A stretch of 64,000 bases of DNA from Armatimonadota bacterium (lineage in GTDB: Bacteria > Armatimonadota > UBA5829): the NCBI GenBank assembly GCA_023474015.1, contig JAMCYN010000020.1, positions 1 through 64,000 on the forward strand. The letters run 5' to 3'. Both the position numbers and the translations under genes were made by a program. Position 1 is the first letter of the stretch. Every line of letters begins with the position of its first letter. The notes beneath the pieces were generated by a model that had not been told where the DNA came from, did not search any database, and saw only the letters and a program-made list of their open reading frames with translations. Positions 17,773 to 25,244 of the stretch are shown piece after piece.

Positions 17773-18861
17773 TTACACCTCGCCTGACGCCGCCTTTACC
17801 TGTGGCTCCAAATACTCGCTCATCGATCTCCTGATGCGCTTCATCACGCTCGGCACATCAAGCTTCGTAAGGCACGCGCTCACACATCGGCCACAGCCGA
17901 CGCAGCCGTGCGTGCCATCTCTTTGAATATATTGGTAGGTCGTCTTGTGATAGAATCTGCGCTTCACGCGGCTGCCGAAGGTCGGGCGCGGGTTGTGGTC
18001 GCTTGCCTCACGAGTGAACCCCGAAAACTGGCACGAGTCCCACGATCTGCACCGAACGAACGCCCCCTCGCCCTCGGGCCGGTCATCGACCGTATAGCAC
18101 GTGCATACCGGGCAGAGATTGGTGCAGGCCGCACACCTGAAGCAGGTGGATCCCAAATCCTCCCACACCTTGTCCGGCACTTCGTCGTTCGAGATGAACA
18201 TAATCGCCTTGGCAAAATAAGACACCGTCTGGAAGAGCGAATCCGCCTGAAGCTCGATGCGCTTGCGTTCGGCCAGGGCTTCAGGCCCCGTCGGCTCCAG
18301 CATAAATGCCCCCGGCTCGGTTGCGGCAAGGCCCTTCTCCGAGCCGATTCGATAGAGATACGCATCGCCCAAATCCGTCATCTCAACATCATGCCCAGCG
18401 TCCAGATACGGCCCGGAATCGCAGCAGATGCAGAAGCACTCCCGCTTCGGCGGCTTGTTGCAGACCAGGCTGAAAAGGACCGTGTTGTCCGACCGCGCCT
18501 TGTAGTATGGGTCAACAATCGGCGCGCCGAAGAACTTCTCCTGGAACCGTATCGCCATCACGTCGCACGACCGAATACCCACTATCGCCTGCTTCGGGGC
18601 CTCGCCCAAGTCCTCGAACCGGACATCCCCGTTCGCCTGATACTTGAACATATCTTCATAGTGGCCCAGCATGAAACGCTTGGGCGGGTAAACGTCATGG
18701 CCGTAGTCCCACGCGATCTCCTTGGGCGAATCTACGACATCAAATATCACGTCGCCGCCGAATCTCCTCTTCGGGGCAACGAGGCGCATATCGTGCGAGA
18801 CGCTCGCGAAGAAGGTCGTCAGATCAGACTTCTTGAGAATCAGGGCATCGCCGACATTCAT
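17773..18861 (-). CDS. hydB: Iron-sulphur subunit, HydB-like (sulfhydrogenase beta / AsrA-like)
   Basis: 362 aa of the 4Fe-4S dicluster HydB family. The C-terminal half has CFRCAACTNLCPVC (about residue 235) and CVGCGRCVSAC (about 325), and the middle a CFCICC group. It passes electrons between the flavin subunit HydG and the hydrogenase. The start ATG overlaps the stop of the FdhF-like gene (ATGA). The frame is open far upstream inside that gene, so the start is set by the overlap and family length. Confidence 0.88.
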   Translation of the reverse strand: MNVGDALILKKSDLTTFFASVSHDMRLVAPKRRFGGDVIFDVVDSPKEIAWDYGHDVYPPKRFMLGHYEDMFKYQANGDVRFEDLGEAPKQAIVGIRSCDVMAIRFQEKFFGAPIVDPYYKARSDNTVLFSLVCNKPPKRECFCICCDSGPYLDAGHDVEMTDLGDAYLYRIGSEKGLAATEPGAFMLEPTGPEALAERKRIELQADSLFQTVSYFAKAIMFISNDEVPDKVWEDLGSTCFRCAACTNLCPVCTCYTVDDRPEGEGAFVRCRSWDSCQFSGFTREASDHNPRPTFGSRVKRRFYHKTTYQYIQRDGTHGCVGCGRCVSACLTKLDVPSVMKRIRRSMSEYLEPQVKAASGEV

Positions 18862-20810
18862 TTGACAGCCTCCACACTCACCGCGCACCCCTTGTAGATC
18901 GGGACGCCCGATACAGGGTCGCACTCGCCCGACGCGAGAGAGTTCGGCGAATCGCCTCCGAAGAATAACGGGACGTGCACGCTTCCAGCGGGCACCGAGT
19001 CGCTTAGGATGAGCCTCCGGGTCAGGCTCCCCGCCTTCGACGAAATTTTCACCTGGCTCCCAGGCCGCAGCTTGAGCCTCTCCGCATCCGCGCTGCTCAA
19101 CTCCGCGAACGTGTTCGGGTACTCCCGCGCCAGCACCGGGCTTCGCGAAGCCAGCGTGCCGGTCTGCTGGTGGAAGTTGATCCGGCTTGCGATGAGCCTC
19201 ATCGGGTAATCGGGGTTCTCCTGCGCCTCGGTGGCCGGAACCGGGGCCAACTGCGGCATCGCGCCGACCATCGGCCACTGATGCCCCCACGACTCATCGA
19301 GAGCGGCATACGAAACCGCCTCATACACTCCCACGTTCGCCGCGATCTCAGCCATCACCTCGGCAGGATCGTCGGACACACTCCCTCCCAAGGCCGAGGC
19401 CAACGCCGAAATGATCGAAAGATCGGACCACGACTCGCCCACCGGCTCGATCATCTTCCGCACACGCTGCACTCGCCGCTCGATATTCGTGAAAGTGCCG
19501 TCCTTCTCGAGGAACGAGCACGCAGGGAACACAACATCCGCAAGCTGCGCGGTCTCCGTGAGGTACATATCCGCCACCGCAAGGAACCCGACCTTATCGA
19601 GTGCCTTAATCGCTTCATGCGTATTCGGGGCCGAGAGGGCGACATTCTCGCCGAAGATAAGCAGAGCCTTAAGCTCGCCGGTACCGCACGCCGAAACCAT
19701 CCGCGCCGCGTCCATGCCCGGGTCCGACGGCAGTTCGCACTTCCACTGCCACTCCCACTTCGCCTTCGCCCCGCTGTCATAGAGGGGCATATACCCCGGC
19801 AATAGGTCATGCGCGAGACCCAAATCGCATGCGCCCTGCGCGTTGTTCTGGCCCCTTAGCGGCATCACGTAGCCGTTCAGCAGGAGCGCCACATCCGCAA
19901 GAGCCTTCACAATCCGCGTGGACTCCGGCTGCTGGAGCACGCCGAGGCCGAACATCACCACGACCGGCCCGTTCTTCGCAAGTATTTCGGCCGCATCGAC
20001 TACGTCCTCCCCACTTACCTCGCACTCGTCGATCAGGCCCTTCCCGTCCGCGTCCCTTACGGAGTTGCTGAGTTCCTCGAAGCCGGGCAGCCGCTCGGCC
20101 TCGTCGGCATAGAGGTGCTGGTCGATTATGGTCCTGATGAGAACACGCAGCCAGGCTAGATCGGTCCCCGGCTTCGGCTTCAGGAACATCGACGCCTGCG
20201 GCGCAAGCCTCGAGACCCGCGAGTCCGCCACAACCACCTTGCAGCCATTGTCCGCCGCGTCCTGGATTCTTGACCCCACATGCGCGAGCTGGTCCATCAC
20301 GTTCGCCCCGACAATCAACATCGATCCCGCGCTCGTTATCGAGTTGAGGTCGATTTGAGAAGCCGGGACTCCCGTGGTATCGAGCAGGGCGGGTATCAGA
20401 GAGGCGTCGTAGAAGCGGCAGGCCGAGTCGATATTGGGCGTCCCGATGACGCCGCGCGCCAGCTTCACCAGCGAATAGCATTCCTCGTTGGTGGTCTTAG
20501 CGGAGCCTATAATGCCGATCGAGGTCGGGCCGGATTCGGAGGAGACTTGCTTGAGTTTCGTGGCGGTGAGTGTGATAGCTTCTTCCCATGTGGCGGGTTC
20601 GAGGCTGTCGCCCTTACGGATCAGAGGAGTCCGCAGGCGCTGTTCACCGGTCAGGGCTGGAGTGGCATTCCAGCCTTTGATGCACAGCCGGCCCGTGCTC
20701 ACCGGATGAGTGGCGCTCGGGCACAAGGCAACGATTCGGCTGCCAACCGGCTCGACGTAAAGCGCGCATCCACAACTGCAGAAGCCGCAAGTTGTAGGCA
20801 GATCGATCAT
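18858..20810 (-). CDS. Formate dehydrogenase H-like molybdopterin subunit lacking the metal ligand; probably structural
   Basis: 650 aa, FdhF/NuoG superfamily. The N-terminal [4Fe-4S] motif CGFCSCGC...CIKGW (Cys 8, 11, 15, 43) and the pterin-pocket segment PLRGQNNAQGACD are kept. In E. coli FdhF the Mo/W ligand SeCys and the catalytic His lie in DCCARVUHG; here the aligned segment is DSACRFYDA, so the ligand is Tyr134 and the His is Asp135. I infer no formate oxidation, and either an inactive scaffold carrying a cluster (as in NuoG) or an unknown activity. Start ATG 20810 has GGGGGTG upstream. First gene of the hydrogenase operon. Automated annotation as a formate dehydrogenase would be misleading. 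Confidence 0.85.
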   Translation of the reverse strand: MIDLPTTCGFCSCGCALYVEPVGSRIVALCPSATHPVSTGRLCIKGWNATPALTGEQRLRTPLIRKGDSLEPATWEEAITLTATKLKQVSSESGPTSIGIIGSAKTTNEECYSLVKLARGVIGTPNIDSACRFYDASLIPALLDTTGVPASQIDLNSITSAGSMLIVGANVMDQLAHVGSRIQDAADNGCKVVVADSRVSRLAPQASMFLKPKPGTDLAWLRVLIRTIIDQHLYADEAERLPGFEELSNSVRDADGKGLIDECEVSGEDVVDAAEILAKNGPVVVMFGLGVLQQPESTRIVKALADVALLLNGYVMPLRGQNNAQGACDLGLAHDLLPGYMPLYDSGAKAKWEWQWKCELPSDPGMDAARMVSACGTGELKALLIFGENVALSAPNTHEAIKALDKVGFLAVADMYLTETAQLADVVFPACSFLEKDGTFTNIERRVQRVRKMIEPVGESWSDLSIISALASALGGSVSDDPAEVMAEIAANVGVYEAVSYAALDESWGHQWPMVGAMPQLAPVPATEAQENPDYPMRLIASRINFHQQTGTLASRSPVLAREYPNTFAELSSADAERLKLRPGSQVKISSKAGSLTRRLILSDSVPAGSVHVPLFFGGDSPNSLASGECDPVSGVPIYKGCAVSVEAVK

Positions 20811-20890
20811 AATACCGCACCCCCACACACGGGACCGCGGCCCATATGGGCCTACAGGACGTTTCCGGGACAAGGATACAGACCATACTA

Positions 20891-20904
20891 ACCAATCGCT
20901 TGGT
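20891..20904. promoter_or_regulatory. Palindromic operator at the hydrogenase promoter
   Basis: ACCAATCGCTTGGT forms two 5-bp arms (ACCAA / TTGGT) separated by 4 nt. It abuts the -10 box of the hydrogenase promoter on its downstream side, where a bound repressor would block transcription. The half-sites resemble those of TetR-type regulators, but no regulator gene is nearby. Confidence 0.55.
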
Positions 20905-20933
20905 ATGATACATCAGTATCCGCCAAGCGTCAA
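20905..20933 (-). promoter_or_regulatory. Promoter of the hydrogenase operon
   Basis: On the minus strand TTGACG (20928-20933), exactly 17 nt, TATCAT (20905-20910), followed by the FdhF-like gene about 95 nt downstream. Its quality and the lack of any other promoter-like gap in the next 14 kb suggest it drives the whole operon through hypA. Confidence 0.75.
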
Positions 20934-21000
20934 TAGGTGTTTGTGATTTTTTTCTCAAATAATTTCTGGGGCGATACCTGGACCATTGCCCGTCAGTTTA

Positions 21001-21310
21001 AGGTCCTCTTAGGAGTGACATAAATCTTGTTATTCTGAGCCCTGAGCCTGTCGAAGGGCGAAGAATCTGCTTTGAATCATTCGTTGGGATGCTTCGGTTG
21101 CATGCAGCCGAAGCAACAACAAAGCCGAACCCAAAGCAACCAGTCATAATCCTAGTCATTCCGAGGAGCAACGACGAGGGGTCTGCAATGAAGGCATGGG
21201 TACCCACGAAGCCGTACTCTTGTCATCCTGAGGAACGAAGGATCTGCTTTGAACCAGCATTCAGTTCAAAGCAGATGCTTCGCTTCACTCAGCATGACAA
21301 GACCGGCGCC
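21001..21310. repeat. Cluster of intergenic hairpin repeats between hydrogenase operon and next gene
   Basis: No gene is visible here. 21019-21080 is a TCTGAGCCCTGAGCCTGTCGA-type repeat; 21090-21119 is the second copy of the palindrome found in hypD; 21222-21300 is a long imperfect hairpin with ~34-nt arms (TGTCATCCTGAGGAACGAAG on one side, its partner ending CACTCAGCATGACA). Repeats of the TGTCATCCTGAG type are common between genes of many environmental bacteria. Confidence 0.8.
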
Positions 21311-21322
21311 TCGATTCTTGAC

Positions 21323-22312
21323 TTACGGCTTGGCCGACTTAGGAGCGGGCTTGGCCTGCGGCCTCACGCGCTGCGGCATCCCCATTCCGGGCATAGGCTC
21401 CGGCGGGTTCTTAAACTGAGCGGCCACTTCCTTGTAGTCCGCGAGCTCGATCTCGATCTTGGCCTCTTTCTTCTTCTCGTTCAGTTTTCTGCCGAACTCG
21501 GGGTCCTGCTGAAACTTCTGCGCGGCGGCGGCGGTTTCGACCTCCTCCTTGACGTCCTTGAACGCAAGATCGACCTTCGGCTGGTCCTTGAGGACCTTCA
21601 GCACCACCCACTGCGTCGGCTGACCGCCCATGGAAACGTTGACCGGGCCGCTGACCTCTCCGACCTTGGTATCCCAAGCCGCCTTCAACAACTCCGGCGG
21701 GACCATCGGCTGGTTCTTCTCGAGCCACAGCTTGACGGAGCCCATCGCGGAACAATCTATCGCAACAGTGTCGAAGTCCTCCCCGTCCTTGATGCGTTTG
21801 GCGGCGTCTTCAATCTTAGCTTTCTTGTTGTTGATGATCACGGCCACCTGCCTGCGCGGGCCATGAACATACCTGGTCTTCATCATCTCATAGGCGCTCT
21901 TGGTTTCCTCGTCGCTCGGTTTCGCCATCTTGTTGACCAGATTGGCCCTGGCCTGCTGGCTCTGAACCAGCGCCTTAAGGCCGGCCTCGCCCGTGTATTT
22001 GAGCTGCTCGTCGTAGATGCCGTCTCGCTTCAGAGACTCGATTGCCTTGTTGACCTGCTCGTCGGTAACCGGGACACCTTCGTCCTTCGCCCACTGCACG
22101 AGGATACTCTGCTCGATCAGGTTGCTCAGCACCTGCCTGCCGGCTGCCCTGTGGGCTTGATCAAGATAATCCGACCCGGAGATTTCCTGGCCATTGACTT
22201 TGGCGACAACGTCCGGGACGACCGTGGTCTTGGTGCCGCAGCCGGCGATTACGAACACGATAGCTGCGACAACCGCGACAGCGATTGCCCACCAGTATGC
22301 GGTTCTTCTCAT
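21323..22312 (-). CDS. Peptidyl-prolyl isomerase-like lipoprotein (PrsA/SurA family)
   Basis: 329 aa. The N-terminus has a hydrophobic helix ending in lipobox VIAGC (Cys about 25), so it is a membrane-anchored lipoprotein. A SurA/PrsA N-terminal chaperone segment (VNGQEISGSDYLDQAHRAAG onward) is followed by a weak parvulin-like domain (about 150-270) and a charged, proline-rich tail. It probably helps fold secreted proteins. ATG 22312 with AAGGA upstream is chosen; the frame is open 16 codons further. The catalytic parvulin residues are not obvious, so it may be only a chaperone. Confidence 0.78.
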   Translation of the reverse strand: MRRTAYWWAIAVAVVAAIVFVIAGCGTKTTVVPDVVAKVNGQEISGSDYLDQAHRAAGRQVLSNLIEQSILVQWAKDEGVPVTDEQVNKAIESLKRDGIYDEQLKYTGEAGLKALVQSQQARANLVNKMAKPSDEETKSAYEMMKTRYVHGPRRQVAVIINNKKAKIEDAAKRIKDGEDFDTVAIDCSAMGSVKLWLEKNQPMVPPELLKAAWDTKVGEVSGPVNVSMGGQPTQWVVLKVLKDQPKVDLAFKDVKEEVETAAAAQKFQQDPEFGRKLNEKKKEAKIEIELADYKEVAAQFKNPPEPMPGMGMPQRVRPQAKPAPKSAKP

Positions 22313-22435
22313 GTTTTCCTTAGGCTCCTTGTGGATGTATTTGTAAGTGGCACAACGCAAGTGTTAGCCACCAGCCCTCTGTATTCCTGCTTGCTTCCGC
22401 AACACTACCCCAAAATGCAAGAGCTTCAAACGCCC

Positions 22436-23206
22436 CTACGCCGGCCTCTCAACCGTCACGCTTTCGAGTACGAGGTAGACCTGGCCCTTGGGAGTCTTGC
22501 GGACCTTGCCGACCACGTTCACCCGCTTGCCGGTGTCATTGGCCGGGTCGAGGTCGATGGGGCCGTTCACATACATGCAGCCGGTCGAGTCGCATATAGC
22601 CCAGTCGCTTCGGGTCACCGGCGGGCCGTCCTTGGTGTTCGGGTCGCCCGCATTCGGCTGGAAGCCCCTGTAGCTGGCCGATATCTGGACACGGCGGCCC
22701 GACAGTTCATCCGCGCGCCGGACGGCCTCCGCGATGTTCACAGGCACAACCGCTACAGTCGTAACTCCCACCTTGACCTTCCCCTTGGTCTCAGGCGGCT
22801 TGTTCCGCGAAGGCTGCAGTTGGGCGTGGACCTCGTAGACACCCGGGCCTACATCCTTGCCGGACATATCTTTCTGGTTCCACTCGGCCCTGAACTCGCG
22901 CGTCTCACCGGGGTCGAGCTTCAGAGTGGTGATGACGGTGAGGAACATCCTGCCCTTGCTCCACCTATAGACCTCGGTATCACCGAGCTTGACCCAGATG
23001 TCGTAGAGCTTGCTAGATGGGAAAGTGTATGTGACCGGAGCGGTCCCACGGTTACGAACCGCGAAAATCAACGTGACTGGCTCGCCAAGGCTGTAGCTCG
23101 GCTGCTCCGCTTTGACACCCTGAATCATGTCCCCACCCGCCTGCTGCGCATAGCCCGGCAGCGCAAACAGCATTATCAGAACAATACCTACCAGCGCGTC
23201 CTTCAT
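22436..23206 (-). CDS. Secreted BsuPI-domain protein
   Basis: 256 aa with a cleavable signal peptide (LVGIVLIMLFALPGYAQQ). Residues about 30-130 (YSLGEPVTLIFAVRNRGTAP, then DPGETREFRAEW) match the BsuPI intracellular proteinase inhibitor fold, a beta-sandwich. The C-terminal half (about 150-255, with VNVVGKVRKTPKGQVYLVLE) looks like an OB-type domain and may bind ligands. Role unknown. It lies 123 nt before the PrsA-like lipoprotein on the same strand. Confidence 0.7.
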   Translation of the reverse strand: MKDALVGIVLIMLFALPGYAQQAGGDMIQGVKAEQPSYSLGEPVTLIFAVRNRGTAPVTYTFPSSKLYDIWVKLGDTEVYRWSKGRMFLTVITTLKLDPGETREFRAEWNQKDMSGKDVGPGVYEVHAQLQPSRNKPPETKGKVKVGVTTVAVVPVNIAEAVRRADELSGRRVQISASYRGFQPNAGDPNTKDGPPVTRSDWAICDSTGCMYVNGPIDLDPANDTGKRVNVVGKVRKTPKGQVYLVLESVTVERPA

Positions 23207-23232
23207 GTGGCACCTCTGTCGATCCGGGAACT

Positions 23233-23272
23233 CCCTTCTGTTCCCTATTCCCTACTCCCTGTTCCCTGCTCC
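23233..23272. repeat. TTCCCTRTTCCCT tandem repeat, copy 1
   Basis: Degenerate 7-mers (TTCCCTA, CTCCCTG, TTCCCTG) in a row overlap the 3' end of mazG and supply its last codons and stop. Other arrays: 34297-34333, 41470-41510 (reverse), 44360-44398, 49900-49930. Confidence 0.8.
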
Positions 23273-24042
23273 TTCGCGCTCTCCCACACCTCGTCCATCT
23301 CCTCAAGGGTCATATCACTGATCTCGCGGCCGGTCTGCCGGGCCTTCTCCTCGATCTTGTTGAACCGATAGATGAACTTAACCAGCATATCGCGCAGGGC
23401 TTCTTCGGGATCGATATGCTGGAACCTGGCGATATTGACCAGCGTGAAGAGCAGGTCGCCGAGTTCGTCCTTGATTTCATCAAAGTCCGCGCGCTCGACT
23501 GCTTCCTCAAGCTCGGCTGTCTCCTCCTTGAGTTTGCCGATAATGGCTTGAACGTCGGGCCAGTCGAACCCGGTCTTGGCTGCCTTCTTGCTGATCTTCG
23601 CCGCTCGCATCAGCGCCGGCAGGCTCTTCGGAACGCCGTCCAGCACCGACTTCCTATGCTCGTACTCGGCCCTTTTAATCTGTTCCCAATTATGTAAGAC
23701 GTCATCCACCCCGGAAACTTCCACGTCGGCGAAAACATGTGGGTGGCGGCGGATGAGTTTCTCCCGGATAGTACGGCAGACGTCGCCGATGTCGAACTGC
23801 CCTGACTCACTGGCGATCTGGGCGTGGAGGAGAGCCTGGAGGATGAAGTCGCCGAGTTCGTCTTCCAACTTCGCGGGGTCGCCGCTGTCGATAGCCTCGA
23901 CTACCTCATAAGTCTCCTCGATGGCGTATTTCTTGAGCGAGAGGTGAGTCTGCTCACGGTCCCACGGGCAGCCCCCCGGACCGCGGAGCCTGGCTATTGC
24001 CTCGACCAGTTTGGCAAACTCTTCGGGTATCCTATCTTCCAT
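23245..24042 (-). CDS. mazG: Nucleoside triphosphate pyrophosphohydrolase MazG
   Basis: 265 aa, two MazG domains. The first has RGPGGCPWDREQTHLSLKKY and EETYEVVEAID...LEDELGDFILQ; the second EETAELEEAV...IKDELGDLLFTLVN, both with the EEx(n)ExxD metal site. It hydrolyses NTPs to NMP and PPi. The ATG shares a base with the upstream stop (TGATG), so it is coupled to the STAS-USP gene. The last residues (EQGTGSRE) and the stop come from the TTCCCT repeat array and are unlikely to belong to the original protein. Confidence 0.93.
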   Translation of the reverse strand: MEDRIPEEFAKLVEAIARLRGPGGCPWDREQTHLSLKKYAIEETYEVVEAIDSGDPAKLEDELGDFILQALLHAQIASESGQFDIGDVCRTIREKLIRRHPHVFADVEVSGVDDVLHNWEQIKRAEYEHRKSVLDGVPKSLPALMRAAKISKKAAKTGFDWPDVQAIIGKLKEETAELEEAVERADFDEIKDELGDLLFTLVNIARFQHIDPEEALRDMLVKFIYRFNKIEEKARQTGREISDMTLEEMDEVWESAKEQGTGSRE

Positions 24043-25235
24043 CACAGTTCCGTTCTCAAGAACACGGTCTCGCAGGGCGACTCCTGCAACAGCGCGAGGG
24101 CGACAGCCTGCGCTATGTGATAATCACCCACCGTTATCCGCTCCACGCCCACAACCGCCAGATCGAAGGCGTGCCCATTGAACATCTTCATAAAGCCCAG
24201 TATGGGATCGCGAACGCGCTCGACCATGGGGTTCACCTTTACGCTATATCTCTTTCCGATGCGCGTGGATTCTTTCGCGGCATCAGACGCGGCGGCCTCC
24301 GCGTCCGGCTTGGGTGTGTCTATCGGCTCCGAGCGTGGAACCACGATAAGTGAAACCACGTTCAACACCGCATTTTGGCCTTGCATAAGCCTGCAGGCGT
24401 GCTCCACCGCATGGTCCCAAGCGCCCACGGCCGGGACCACGGCATTTACAGACGGCGCGGCGTGGCCGGGAGCTGCGCCCTTCACCAGAGAGACCTCGAA
24501 CTCAGCGGCCTCCAGCAGCGACATGGCCTCCGATTGCTCGATGTGCGGATCGGTCCGCTCGCCGCGGTCGATGCTTACCACCGAGAAATTGGCGCGCAAC
24601 TGGCTCACGAACTCCACTATTCCGGCGGACTCGGACCTGACGCGTTCCACGTGGGCAAACGTCTTGACCCCGAAGTCCTTCGCCAGCGCCTTCGCCTCCT
24701 CCAACCGCCGCTGACCCTCGGTTTCGCGCTCGTGAAGGGGGGTTCCTATCGGCAGCGTGCGCGGAACCTTTATGAAATCGACCAGGTGAATCTCAGCGTT
24801 CTCACCGACCGCGAGCTTCTCCGCGTGGTTAAGGGCGGCGCGCCAATCCCCGAATATCGGCACGACTGCAGCGATCCGGGCCCTGCCCCTGCGGGGCGTA
24901 AGCTCCTCGAGTTCGAGCGAGGCGCGCGCCTCTTCCACCGTATCGCACACCGGCAACTGCGACCGCACCGCCGGCACCTCCTTGCCGATCTCAAGCAGCT
25001 CCGCGCTCAGGCCCGCGACGACAATACGCGCGTGCTTCTCGCGGATGTACCGGGAGGCGTCTTCAAGGGTTTCCGCGCCCTTGGCCGTGATCCTGGTCAG
25101 CGGCGAGCAGTCTATGATGATCCCCGTCGGGTGGTTCTCCAACAGCAGCGCGGCGGCGGCCTGGATCGCGGGCCAGATGTTCGCCTTGATCACTCCGCGC
25201 AGGGTTATGGTGTCTTCTCTTGCTTCGATAATCAT
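24042..25235 (-). CDS. STAS domain fused to two UspA-like domains
   Basis: 397 aa, no membrane segment. Residues about 1-110 are STAS-like (ITLRGVIKANIWPAIQAAAA, IIIDCSPLTRITAKGAETLE). Residues about 118-255 and 262-397 are two related UspA-like domains that each begin AAVVP / NAVVP and contain VVPRSEPI and VDFIKVPRTLPIGTPLHERE blocks. It starts 10 nt after the KimA-type transporter gene and overlaps mazG. STAS domains often sit on anion transporters and USP domains bind adenine nucleotides, so a cytosolic regulator of the neighbouring K+ transporter is a reasonable inference, not shown. Confidence 0.72.
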   Translation of the reverse strand: MIIEAREDTITLRGVIKANIWPAIQAAAALLLENHPTGIIIDCSPLTRITAKGAETLEDASRYIREKHARIVVAGLSAELLEIGKEVPAVRSQLPVCDTVEEARASLELEELTPRRGRARIAAVVPIFGDWRAALNHAEKLAVGENAEIHLVDFIKVPRTLPIGTPLHERETEGQRRLEEAKALAKDFGVKTFAHVERVRSESAGIVEFVSQLRANFSVVSIDRGERTDPHIEQSEAMSLLEAAEFEVSLVKGAAPGHAAPSVNAVVPAVGAWDHAVEHACRLMQGQNAVLNVVSLIVVPRSEPIDTPKPDAEAAASDAAKESTRIGKRYSVKVNPMVERVRDPILGFMKMFNGHAFDLAVVGVERITVGDYHIAQAVALALLQESPCETVFLRTEL

Positions 25236-25244
25236 CTCGGCTGT

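Noticed and set aside
18858..20810. Functional formate dehydrogenase, making the operon a formate hydrogenlyase
   Set aside because: The SeCys/Cys ligand and the adjacent His are replaced by Tyr and Asp.
20891..20904. Local regulator gene for the hydrogenase operator
   Set aside because: No HTH gene lies near; the nearest regulators (PhoB-like, NtrC-like) are far away and belong to other operons.
21089..23371. A 760-codon open frame on the plus strand
   Set aside because: It lies antisense to the PrsA-like lipoprotein and BsuPI genes, crosses intergenic repeats, and has no signal, motif or ribosome site; long antisense frames are expected in GC-rich DNA.
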